NCBI GenBank assembly: GCA_013141435.1
Contig: JABFQZ010000026.1
Span: 1-56,438, forward strand
Direction of reading: 5' to 3'
DNA: 56,438 nucleotides
From: Ferruginibacter sp.
GTDB taxonomy: Bacteria > Bacteroidota > Bacteroidia > Chitinophagales > Chitinophagaceae
Shown here piece after piece: positions 41,225 to 49,488 of this stretch. How positions within the stretch are numbered: the first letter of the stretch is position 1; every line of letters begins with the position of its first letter. Below the pieces are notes generated by a model. The model ran no database searches. It was not told the origin of the DNA and worked only from the letters and a program-made list of their open reading frames with translations. A program made the position numbers and the translations under genes.

Positions 41225-43000
41225 TTATTTTTTTCGTTCTCCAATTTGTTGACGCCACATGGCATAATACAATCCTTTTTCTTCCAATAAAGATTGGTGT
41301 GTACCTGTTTCTACCACTTCGCCTTTTTCTAATACATAAATTCTATCGGCATGCATAATGGTACTTAGCCTATGTGCAATAAGTATAGTAATTTGTTCTT
41401 TAAGAGCCGATATATCTCTTATTGTTGTAGTAATTTCTTCTTCTGTTATCGAATCTAATGCAGATGTAGCTTCGTCGAAAATGAGCAATTTTGGTTTGCG
41501 AATTAGAGCACGGGCTATAGATATTCTTTGTTTTTCGCCACCACTAAGTTTTAATCCACCTTCGCCAAGCATTGTATCTAAGCCTTTTTCGGCTTTTGCA
41601 AGTAAGTTTGTAGCACTTGCTTTTACTAGTACTTCGTTAAGTTCTGCTTCGGTAGCATTAGAGTTTACAAACATTAAGTTTTCTCTTATACTACCACTAA
41701 ATAAATTGGTATCTTGTGTTACAAATCCTACTTGGTTTCGCAAATCTTCTAAACTTATTTCTTTTTCTTCTATACCATTGTATAAAATTTTTCCATCTTG
41801 TGCTCTATATAACCCTACAAGTAATTTCATTAGTGTAGATTTTCCACTACCACTTGGGCCTACAAAAGCTACTGTTTCGCCAAGAGAGGCTGTAAAACTA
41901 ATGTTATCAATTGCTTTTACTGATGCAGTTTGATGCTTGAAACCTACATTTTTAAAACTTAGCGATTCTATATTACCTATATGTTTTGGACTAATTGCTG
42001 TGGGCTCAGGCAATTTTTTCATTAATGTATCAAAATTATTTAGAGATGCTTCTGCTTCTCTGTAAGAAATAATGATATTGCCAATTTCTTGTAATGGCCC
42101 AAACACAAAAAAAGAAAATACTTGCATGGTTACCAATTGTTCGTAATCCATTTTATCTTTAAATATTAACCACAAAAGCATAAATAAAATTATTTGCCTA
42201 AGTGTATTTACAAAAGTGCCTTGTATAAAACTTATTGTACGGGTACGTTTTACTTTGCTTAATTCTAACCCAAGTATTTTAAATGTATTTTTATTAAGCC
42301 TTTTTACTTCTTGCCCAGTAAGGCCAAGGCTTTTTACTAATTCGATATTGCGTAAAGATTCGGTGGTAGCTCCAGCAAGCGATGTGGTTTCTGTAACAAT
42401 GTTTTTTTGTATTGTTTTTATTTTTTTGCTAAGTAAACTACTCAATATTACTAACATAAAAATACCTCCAAAATATATAAACGGCAACAAGTTGCTAATT
42501 TGCGATGCATAAATGGCCACAAATACGATACCTACAATTACAGGAAAAAGAATATTTATAAATGCTGATATTAACCGTTCGGTATCTGTTCTTACCTTAG
42601 TTAATATGCTCAAAGTTTCGCCACTGCGTTGATCTTCAAAATCTTGATAAGGTAGTTTCATTGCATGTTGTAAACCATCGGTAAATACACTTGCACCAAA
42701 TTTTTGAGTAATAGTAGTAAGATAATAATCTTGAAAGGCTTTTGCAATACGACTTATCATTGCTACTGATATGGAGCATACCAATAATAATACAACACCA
42801 TAATATGGTTTGTTATGGCCAAGAAAAAATTGTGTAGCCGTCATTTTACCACCAATTTTTTGATGCTCTCCTGCAAGGCGTACAAGCTTACCAAGTATTA
42901 TGGGATCTAATAACGAAAATCCAATATTTATAGATGCTAAAAAAAGCGTAAATATCATTAAACCTTTGTAAGGTTTAAGGTACTGTATTAGTATTTTCAT
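41225..43000 (-). CDS. ABC transporter, fused permease and ATPase (exporter type)
   Basis: A 591-residue half-transporter. Six transmembrane helices (about 15-320) are followed by the ATPase domain with Walker A GPSGSGKST, signature LSGGEKQR, Walker B LLIFDEATSALD and the switch His in LIAHRLSTIM. No C39 or other peptidase domain is present. It resembles MsbA/multidrug exporters, but the substrate cannot be determined. A -33/-7 promoter lies just upstream. It is followed by the SemiSWEET-like gene. Confidence 0.93.
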   Translation of the reverse strand: MKILIQYLKPYKGLMIFTLFLASINIGFSLLDPIILGKLVRLAGEHQKIGGKMTATQFFLGHNKPYYGVVLLLVCSISVAMISRIAKAFQDYYLTTITQKFGASVFTDGLQHAMKLPYQDFEDQRSGETLSILTKVRTDTERLISAFINILFPVIVGIVFVAIYASQISNLLPFIYFGGIFMLVILSSLLSKKIKTIQKNIVTETTSLAGATTESLRNIELVKSLGLTGQEVKRLNKNTFKILGLELSKVKRTRTISFIQGTFVNTLRQIILFMLLWLIFKDKMDYEQLVTMQVFSFFVFGPLQEIGNIIISYREAEASLNNFDTLMKKLPEPTAISPKHIGNIESLSFKNVGFKHQTASVKAIDNISFTASLGETVAFVGPSGSGKSTLMKLLVGLYRAQDGKILYNGIEEKEISLEDLRNQVGFVTQDTNLFSGSIRENLMFVNSNATEAELNEVLVKASATNLLAKAEKGLDTMLGEGGLKLSGGEKQRISIARALIRKPKLLIFDEATSALDSITEEEITTTIRDISALKEQITILIAHRLSTIMHADRIYVLEKGEVVETGTHQSLLEEKGLYYAMWRQQIGERKK

Positions 43001-43027
43001 GTGTAGCTAAATTGTAATAAGAATGTG

Positions 43028-43058
43028 CAAAATTACGAAACAGAAAATTGGTATTCAA
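43028..43058 (-). promoter_or_regulatory. Promoter of the ABC transporter/SemiSWEET operon
   Basis: On the minus strand -33 TTG (43058-43056) and -7 TAATTTTG (43035-43028) with a 20-bp spacer. The ABC transporter ATG (43000) is 27 nt after the -7 element. Confidence 0.72.
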
Positions 43059-43201
43059 TTCAAATTTTAAAATGTAAATTTTGTGAAACAAGCTAAAAAA
43101 TAAACTTTTTTTAAAAAGCACTATATCTGGTATTTTATATTTGTACATTAAAGGTTAAACATAGTTTTTTTTAATTTGAACTAAACATTAAAAAGCTCTA
43201 G

Positions 43202-43271
43202 TCTAAATACTCATATCTAAATACTCATATCTAAATACTCATATCTAAATACTAATATCTCAATACTATCT
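43202..43271 (+). repeat. 14-bp minisatellite (TCTAAATACTCATA, about five units)
   Basis: Three exact units (43202-43243), a fourth with one change (43244-43257) and a fifth degenerate unit (43258-43271). The array ends 1 bp before the yifB stop codon. The rest of the 272-bp gap 43001-43272 holds the ABC promoter and A/T-rich sequence. Confidence 0.92.
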
Positions 43272-43272
43272 T

Positions 43273-44817
43273 CTATGCTCCCCAACCTTCTCTGTCTAAA
43301 CTCCTGTACTGTATTGCTTCAGCAAGGTGCTCTGGTTTTATATCGGCACTATCTGCAAGGTCGGCAATGGTGCGGCTTACTTTTAAAATACGATCGTAGG
43401 CTCTTGCACTGAGGTTAAGTTTTTCCATCGCTATTTTTAATAAACTAGCTCCAGCGTTAGATATTACGCAAACTTCTTTTAAAGTTTTGCTGCTAATTTG
43501 TGCATTGGCATATACACCTATGTTTTTTTTGTACCTTTCTGCTTGTATTTCTCTTGCATGTATTACTCGGGCTCTTATACTTTCACTTTTTTCAAAATCT
43601 TTGGAGCTTTGCATTTCACTAAAGGCTACTGGAGTTACTTCTACATGCAAATCTATTCTGTCTAAAAGTGGTCCCGAAATTTTCCCCAAATATTTTTGTA
43701 CCACACCAGGACCGCAGCTACACTCCCTTTCGGGATGATTGAAATATCCGCAAGGACAAGGATTCATAGAAGCTATTAGCATAAAGCTTGCTGGAAAATC
43801 TAATGCAATTTTTGCACGGCTTATGGTTACTTTTCTTTCTTCCATGGGTTGCCGCATTACTTCTAATACTGTCCTTTTAAACTCTGGTAGTTCATCTAAA
43901 AACAATACGCCATTGTGAGCTAAAGAAATTTCACCAGGTTGCGGATTTCCACCACCACCAACCAATGCTACATCAGAAATTGTGTGGTGTGGACTACGAA
44001 AAGGTCGCTTGCTTACTATTGTTGCATTCTCTGGCAGTTTACCTGCTACGCTGTGTATTTTTGTAGTTTCTAAAGCTTCGTGTAATGTTAATGGTGGTAA
44101 AATTGTAGGTAATCTTTTTGCAAGCATTGTTTTACCTGCACCTGGAGGTCCTATGAGTATTGCATTATGACCACCTGCAGCAGCAATTTCCAATGCTCGT
44201 TTTATATTTTCTTGCCCTTTTACATCACAAAAATCTATTTCAAAATCACTTTGTGCATCAGCAAATTCGGCTCTTGTATCTACAATTGTTTGTACCAATG
44301 ATTTTTCATCTTTAAAAAAACCAATTACTTCATTTATATGTGTTACACCAAATACTTTTAAATTGTTTACCATAGCAGCTTCTCTGGCATTTGCTGCTGG
44401 TAATATTAATCCTTCAAAGCCTTCTTTTCGAGCTTGTATGGCTATAGGCAAAGCACCTTTTATTGGCCGTACTTCACCATCTAAACTAAGCTCACCCATT
44501 ATCACAAATTTTTCTAACCGCTCTGGGTTTGTAATTTGTTCGGTAGCACCAAGTGTGCCTATGGCAATTGGTAAATCGAAAGCCGAACCTGTTTTTTTAA
44601 TATCGGCAGGTGCTAAATTTACAACCAACTTTGTTCGAGGCATGTAGTAGTTATTGCTCTTTATAGCGCTTTCTACCCGTTGCAAACTTTCTTTTACAGC
44701 ATTGTCTGGCAAGCCTACAATAAAATAATGTTGCCCTTGGTTGGTTACATTTACTTCTACTGTAATTGTAATAGCTTCTACACCATACACCGCACTACCA
44801 AAGGTTTTTACAAGCAT
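43273..44817 (-). CDS. YifB/ComM-like Mg-chelatase-type AAA+ ATPase
   Basis: A 514-residue protein. An N-terminal Lon-protease-S5-like domain (about 20-175; SLDGEVRPIKGALPIAIQAR) is followed by an AAA+ domain with Walker A IGPPGAGKT and Walker B GVLFLDELPEFKRTVLE, then the CPCG-containing region (NPCPCGYFNHPERECSCGPG) and the C-terminal ComM domain. ComM is a helicase for branch migration in natural transformation in some species. The minisatellite borders its 3' end. Confidence 0.95.
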   Translation of the reverse strand: MLVKTFGSAVYGVEAITITVEVNVTNQGQHYFIVGLPDNAVKESLQRVESAIKSNNYYMPRTKLVVNLAPADIKKTGSAFDLPIAIGTLGATEQITNPERLEKFVIMGELSLDGEVRPIKGALPIAIQARKEGFEGLILPAANAREAAMVNNLKVFGVTHINEVIGFFKDEKSLVQTIVDTRAEFADAQSDFEIDFCDVKGQENIKRALEIAAAGGHNAILIGPPGAGKTMLAKRLPTILPPLTLHEALETTKIHSVAGKLPENATIVSKRPFRSPHHTISDVALVGGGGNPQPGEISLAHNGVLFLDELPEFKRTVLEVMRQPMEERKVTISRAKIALDFPASFMLIASMNPCPCGYFNHPERECSCGPGVVQKYLGKISGPLLDRIDLHVEVTPVAFSEMQSSKDFEKSESIRARVIHAREIQAERYKKNIGVYANAQISSKTLKEVCVISNAGASLLKIAMEKLNLSARAYDRILKVSRTIADLADSADIKPEHLAEAIQYRSLDREGWGA

Positions 44818-44985
44818 GTAATTCTTTTTTTTTGTTGAAGTTAATTATTAAAATACACTTACAAAATTTTTAAATAGTAAAAATGTATTTTTTAAGTTTG
44901 TATAGTATTAGTTTTTCTACTTTTTGTCGGTTTTCAAAAGGTAAGTAATCTTTTTTAAAGCAATTATTTTTGATAGTATTTTTAA

Positions 44986-46074
44986 TTATAAGTATCTATA
45001 TTTTTTATAAAATGAAATGATAAAACTAGTTACTTCTTCATAACTTAAAATACCCATTGGCTGCTGGTTTTGTTCTAAAAATTTTCCATAAAGAAAGCTT
45101 ATAATTGGTTCAATAAAACTTGTATGTGATTCGTTAAATTTTCGCCTTTCTTTAAAATCGGCAATAACTTGTGGCAATAAAAGTTTTCGATATTGTATTG
45201 CAGATGTGCTATCGGCATAATATAAAGTACGATTTGCGTAAGTAAATATTTCGGTGTAAACAGAATATTTGAATAACAAATTGGTAGAATTTGAAGCTGC
45301 TAAATAGCCAACAAAATTAGCTTCCATTTCTTTTGCATAGCCTAGCTGGTGCGCTACTTCATGGCATGTAGTAAATGGTTGGGTAAAAGTAGGTACTGTT
45401 GTATTTACTTGTGCCTCGGCAGTTAAAGGGTTGTAGTATCCTAAAAAGCCTAAGTAATTGCCTGCCCAACCCCACAATGAAGATTTTACACTCTTGTTAT
45501 TGTACTTAATAAAGCTATATTTTTTTGATAAAAATTCATACGCTTTTCCAGTATCATCAAACATTATTTTTGATGATATAAAAGTGTCATTTGCATTAAT
45601 TATATTTTGTTTTGTATTATTTATTTTTTCCGTTAATAAGAAATTTATATTTTTTAAATCTTCGATACTGTATTTTTCTACCTTTAAATACAGTTGTTCT
45701 GCAATGCCAACTCTATTATAATTTATACCCCAAAAAATATTAAATACAATATACAATACACAAATTGCACAAGCAAATGAATAAATACTATTTCTTATTG
45801 CCATACCAGAAAACGCATTTTTTTTATATTTAAACAAAACCCAAAAAAGCTTAAATATTTTTTTTGCTACGTAAAAAATAGCAAAACCATAAATAACATC
45901 GCCTACACTAAAAGGTATCCATCCAAACAATAATCGAAAATATTTTGATAAAATTGGATAAAACTGTGTGGAATAACCGTTTTCTACCCTAATATTATTG
46001 CTGCTGTAGCAATTTATAGCAATACAAATAAGTACTAAAATTGTTAATAATGCATTGTTTTTTATAGCTTTCAT
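44986..46074 (-). CDS. DUF3810 integral-membrane zincin-like protein
   Basis: A 362-residue protein with three N-terminal helices (about 5-25, 55-80, 95-125) and a C-terminal domain with His238-Glu-x2-His242 (CHEVAHQLGYAKEMEANF) and a downstream Glu, a zinc metallopeptidase-like arrangement. This matches DUF3810, a Bacteroidota family of unknown function that is related to membrane peptidases. It stands alone, divergent from the DUF177 gene. No substrate known. Confidence 0.85.
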   Translation of the reverse strand: MKAIKNNALLTILVLICIAINCYSSNNIRVENGYSTQFYPILSKYFRLLFGWIPFSVGDVIYGFAIFYVAKKIFKLFWVLFKYKKNAFSGMAIRNSIYSFACAICVLYIVFNIFWGINYNRVGIAEQLYLKVEKYSIEDLKNINFLLTEKINNTKQNIINANDTFISSKIMFDDTGKAYEFLSKKYSFIKYNNKSVKSSLWGWAGNYLGFLGYYNPLTAEAQVNTTVPTFTQPFTTCHEVAHQLGYAKEMEANFVGYLAASNSTNLLFKYSVYTEIFTYANRTLYYADSTSAIQYRKLLLPQVIADFKERRKFNESHTSFIEPIISFLYGKFLEQNQQPMGILSYEEVTSFIISFYKKYRYL

Positions 46075-46160
46075 TTGTTTTATTTGCTTTGCCTTGTCAA
46101 AAATGAGGCATTTTATTTAGTAAATAGTAAGTTTTGGGTAAAAATCTAAAAAAATGTTGT

Positions 46161-46168
46161 ACATTTGC
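46161..46168 (+). promoter_or_regulatory. -7 element TACATTTG for the DUF177-rpmF-plsX cluster
   Basis: Exact TAnnTTTG match with the DUF177 ATG 20 nt downstream. A TTG at 46134-46136 is 24 bp upstream, slightly far from the usual spacing. Its position explains why the TTG at 46165 is not a start. Confidence 0.6.
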
Positions 46169-46188
46169 AATCCTTTAAAACTAGTAGG

Positions 46189-46731
46189 ATGGGAACTAAG
46201 AGGATGTACGAAATAGCTTTTGTAGGCTTAAAGCCAGGAGAGCATGAGTTTGAATACGAATTGAAGGGTTTGTTCTTTAAAGAAAAAGGCTTAGAAGAGG
46301 AAAGCAAAATAAATGCTAATGTAAAATTAACCTTAGATAAAAATAAGGGTTTTATGTTGCTAAAATTTGTAACCTCAGGCAATGCCGAAGTACTTTGCGA
46401 TAGATGTGGTAATGGTATTACTGTTCAACTTTGGGATGAGTTTAACGTAGTTGTAAAACTAATTGCAAACCCCGATGAAATGAATGAGCAAGAAACTGAC
46501 CCAGATGTGTTGTACATTTCGCTTTCTGAAAGTCATATAGATGTGAGTGATTGGTTATACGAATTTGTATTATTAAGTATTCCAACACAACATGTTTGTG
46601 CAAATGATGAAAATGGCGAATCGCTTTGTAATAAAGAAGTATTACAAAAACTGAACGAAATGCGTTCAAAAAATGAAGAACATCAAGCTAATTCTATTTG
46701 GAAAGGCTTAGAAAAATTTAAAGAGAATTAG
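46189..46731 (+). CDS. DUF177 (YceD-like) protein
   Basis: A 180-residue protein, known in other bacteria as YceD and linked to 23S rRNA accumulation and ribosome biogenesis in E. coli and plants. Seen are the family N-terminus YEIAFVGLKPGEHEFEYE, the zinc-type CxxC in EVLCDRCGNGI and a second cysteine pair near the C-terminus (HVCANDENGESLCNKE). The ATG at 46189 is preferred over the in-frame TTG at 46165, which lies inside the -7 promoter element. The next gene is rpmF, as in many bacteria. Confidence 0.9.
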   Translation: MGTKRMYEIAFVGLKPGEHEFEYELKGLFFKEKGLEEESKINANVKLTLDKNKGFMLLKFVTSGNAEVLCDRCGNGITVQLWDEFNVVVKLIANPDEMNEQETDPDVLYISLSESHIDVSDWLYEFVLLSIPTQHVCANDENGESLCNKEVLQKLNEMRSKNEEHQANSIWKGLEKFKEN

Positions 46732-46795
46732 TAAATTGCTAAGAAACATTACTAAAATATCTATATTAATTATTAAATATTAAAATAAACAAATC

Positions 46796-46993
46796 ATGCC
46801 AAATCCGAAAAGGCGCCATAGTCAGCAAAGAAGTGCAAAAAGAAGAACACATTATAAAGCAGTAGCGCCAACCTTAAGTGTAGATGGCACAACTGGCGAA
46901 ACACACGTACGCCACAGAGCACATGTAAGCGAAGGAAAACTATTTTACAAAGGAAAATTGGTTTGCGAAAAAGCACCTTTAAGAGCAGTATAA
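46796..46993 (+). CDS. rpmF: 50S ribosomal protein L32
   Basis: A 65-residue basic ribosomal protein with the family start MPNPKRRHSQQRSAKRRTH and the tail HRAHVSEGKLFYKGKLV. Only one Cys is present, so it is the zinc-free version. It sits in the conserved DUF177-rpmF-plsX order and is followed by a terminator-like hairpin. Confidence 0.96.
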   Translation: MPNPKRRHSQQRSAKRRTHYKAVAPTLSVDGTTGETHVRHRAHVSEGKLFYKGKLVCEKAPLRAV

Positions 46994-47013
46994 TTTTTTT
47001 CATAATTATAATT

Positions 47014-47061
47014 ATTCCAAAGTTAAACTTGCGTAACTTCAAGCCTAGCTTTGGAATTTTT
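47014..47061 (+). terminator. Hairpin terminator after rpmF
   Basis: ATTCCAAAG (47014-47022) and CTTTGGAAT (47049-47057) pair around a 26-nt loop that has its own small inverted repeats, followed by a T-run. It sits 23 bp before the plsX ATG and may partly uncouple plsX from rpmF. Confidence 0.65.
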
Positions 47062-47080
47062 ATTTTAAAAAATTATTGTA

Positions 47081-48025
47081 ATGATAAAAATTGGTTTAGA
47101 TATGATGGGTGGAGATTATGCTCCATTAGAAGCTGTAAAAGGAGCTGCAGTATTTTTGCAAGAAAATAATGAGCATGTTCAATTGGTGTTAATAGGTAAC
47201 GAAGAGAAAATTAAACCTATAATTGAAAACATCAATTTACCAAGCAATCTGTTTTCTATTGTACATGCAGCCGAAGTTATAGAAATGCATGAGCACCCTA
47301 CAAAAGCACTCAAGGAAAAGCCTCAAAGCTCTATTGCTATTGGGTTTCAATTGCTTGCTAATAACGGAATAGATGCATTTATAAGTGCTGGCAATACAGG
47401 CGCTATGATGGTAGGCGCTTTATTTAGTATTAAAAAAATAGAAGGAGTTTTGCGACCAACTATTGGAGCATATATGCCCCGAGAAAATGGTACACTTGGC
47501 TTATTGGTAGATGTTGGGTTAAATGCAGATTGCAAACCCGAAAACCTCAACCAATTTGCCACACTCGGAGCTTTATTTGCTGAGCATGTTTTAAAAATAA
47601 ATAACCCTAAAGTGGGCTTAGTAAATTTGGGAGAAGAAGAAGGAAAAGGAAATATTTTAACCCAAGCTTCTTATACATTATTGAAAGAAAATGGAAATAT
47701 AAATTTTGTAGGCAATATAGAAGGTAGAGATATACTTGTACATAAGGCCGATGTAATGGTTTGCGATGGATTTACAGGAAATGTAGTATTAAAAATGGCT
47801 GAAAGTATTTATGATATTACAAAGCGAAGAAATATTGAGGACGAACATTTTGATAGATTTAATTTTGAACAATATGGTGGTGTGCCAGTACTAGGTGTAA
47901 CAAAACCAGTAATAATTGGCCATGGTATAAGTGGTAGTATTGCATTTAAAAATATGATTAATATTGCTTGCCAAATGATAAAAACAGATCTTAGTGGAAA
48001 AATAAAAGAATGTTTTTCCGTTTAG
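47081..48025 (+). CDS. plsX: Phosphate acyltransferase PlsX
   Basis: A 314-residue peripheral enzyme that makes acyl-phosphate from acyl-ACP, the first step of phospholipid synthesis in most bacteria. Family motifs are GLDMMGGDYAPLEAVKGA, DAFISAGNTGAMM, MPRENGTLGLLVDVGLNADC and VLVCDGFTGNVVLKMAESI-like VMVCDGFTGNVVLKM. Length is typical. fabH, usually next in the conserved cluster, is absent; an S66 peptidase is convergent. Confidence 0.96.
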   Translation: MIKIGLDMMGGDYAPLEAVKGAAVFLQENNEHVQLVLIGNEEKIKPIIENINLPSNLFSIVHAAEVIEMHEHPTKALKEKPQSSIAIGFQLLANNGIDAFISAGNTGAMMVGALFSIKKIEGVLRPTIGAYMPRENGTLGLLVDVGLNADCKPENLNQFATLGALFAEHVLKINNPKVGLVNLGEEEGKGNILTQASYTLLKENGNINFVGNIEGRDILVHKADVMVCDGFTGNVVLKMAESIYDITKRRNIEDEHFDRFNFEQYGGVPVLGVTKPVIIGHGISGSIAFKNMINIACQMIKTDLSGKIKECFSV

Positions 48026-48129
48026 AATTAATGAATTTAGGTAAATGATTTGCAGCTAGTTGAAATTTAACCAACAATTACAAATTGGCCAATTATTTAT
48101 AAATTTGACTTGTGAATCCAAAGTTATTT

Positions 48130-49149
48130 TTAATTTTCAATTAATTTACAGTCGTTTTCGCTGATTATTAGTTTGTGCATAATTCCACATTTTAATGCAA
48201 AATTATTTTTTTGATGCCCTACAGCAAAATCGAAACAAACTGGGTAATTATACTCTGTAATTTTTTCTAAAACAATTTCTTCTATTGTTTTACCAAACTC
48301 ATCTCCTTCTTCATCTTTCTTTATTTTAAAACCTCCAACAATAAGTGCAGCAAGGTTTGTGAGCTTACCACTTCTTTTTAAATTCCAAAACATTCTATCT
48401 ATACTATATAATTTTTCGCCAGTATCTTCTACAAATAAAATTTTATTTTTTGTATTAATATCACTCTTTGATGCAGACAAGCTTTCAAGTGTTTTTAAAT
48501 TCCCTCCTACTAAAATTCCTTTTGCATTGCCAATTTTGTTATTGCTATTTGGAGTAGTATTATAAATCATTTTTTGGCCAATTAGGCATTGCCTAATGCT
48601 ATCTAAAGTATCTAATTGAATTGGCTCTGCTGTAGCCGTTGGTACAAAACTATTGCACATTTTTGAATGTATTGTAGCTATGCTAAAATTTTTATTGATA
48701 TGGCTATGCAAAACAGTAACATCACTAAAACCAATAATCCATTTTGGTTTTTTTATAAATTTTGTAAAATTTAATCTGTCAATAATTCTTACCAGTCCAT
48801 AACCTCCTCGGGCACACATTATGGCGTTTATATTTTCATTGTCTAATAACTCCTGAAAATCGGCAATTCTTTCATCATCTGTACCGCCAAATACAAAAAA
48901 TTTTTTGCCTAATGCCAAGCCAATTTGGGTATTAAAACCCCAATTGTGAATAGTGTCTATTGCTTCTTTGCATTCATCAATACTTATAAAACCTGCTACA
49001 CTCGATATGCCAATTGTATCTCCTTTCTTTAAGTATATTGGAATTTTAATTGTACTATCTTCGTCTTCATTATTTGTAAAGCCTTTGGCAGAAACCGTTA
49101 AAGCGGTTAAGCCCAGTAAGGTTGATGATATAAATTTTTTTCTTTGCAT
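48130..49149 (-). CDS. S66-family peptidase with signal peptide (exported LD-carboxypeptidase)
   Basis: A 339-residue protein when started at the ATG at 49149 (MQRKKFISSTLLGLTALTVSA), which gives a normal signal peptide; the longer reading from 49233 adds an unlikely 28-residue prefix. It has the family blocks YLKKGDTIGISSVAG, ARGGYGLVRIIDRLNF, the nucleophile motif KWIIGFSDVTVLHS, FVEDTGEKLYSIDRM and AVGHQKNNFALKCG with the catalytic His. It is a paralogue of the cytosolic 31522-32430 protein. Its export suggests a murein-trimming role in the periplasm, whereas the first acts in the cytosol. Confidence 0.9.
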   Translation of the reverse strand: MQRKKFISSTLLGLTALTVSAKGFTNNEDEDSTIKIPIYLKKGDTIGISSVAGFISIDECKEAIDTIHNWGFNTQIGLALGKKFFVFGGTDDERIADFQELLDNENINAIMCARGGYGLVRIIDRLNFTKFIKKPKWIIGFSDVTVLHSHINKNFSIATIHSKMCNSFVPTATAEPIQLDTLDSIRQCLIGQKMIYNTTPNSNNKIGNAKGILVGGNLKTLESLSASKSDINTKNKILFVEDTGEKLYSIDRMFWNLKRSGKLTNLAALIVGGFKIKKDEEGDEFGKTIEEIVLEKITEYNYPVCFDFAVGHQKNNFALKCGIMHKLIISENDCKLIEN

Positions 49150-49393
49150 AGTGTAAATGTAATAAATATTACAAATGAAAAAATTGAATTTATACAAATT
49201 TCGATATTGGGTTTTGTTTTGATATTTTTGCAATAATAAAGAATGGTAGAGTACGCATATATAAAAATTTATGGTAGTTAAAACTTATCTTTTAAAATGC
49301 ACATTGTGGAAAATATTTTTTTAATAAAAAGTAAAATTAGTTTGCTTAAATCTATTGCATAATTAATGTTGAATAAAGATATAATGATGAGAA

Positions 49394-49404
49394 GTGCGAC
49401 GCCA
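49394..49404 (+). repeat. GTGCGACGCCA element in the gap before metG
   Basis: Identical to 37618-37628, with a similar GCTGGT motif about 25 bp after it in both. The gap 49150-49488 also contains the small dyad CACAAAATTTATTTTGTG shortly before the metG start, a possible hairpin in its leader. Nothing else was recognised there. Confidence 0.5.
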
Positions 49405-49488
49405 CTGAAGTTGACCATAGCTATGTTTTAGCTGGTACACAAAATTTATTTTGTGCAACAAAAAAATAAAATACAATAAAAAAAGAAA

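Noticed and set aside
41221..41265. Longer SemiSWEET start
   Set aside because: It overlaps the ABC transporter's 3' end and adds a hydrophilic tail not seen in the family.
43202..43271. CRISPR array
   Set aside because: Units are contiguous 14-bp repeats without spacers, so it is a minisatellite.
46165..46188. TTG start for the DUF177 gene
   Set aside because: It lies within the TACATTTG -7 element, so it would not be in the mRNA.
49150..49233. Longer start of the second S66 gene
   Set aside because: It puts a 28-residue prefix in front of a normal signal peptide.
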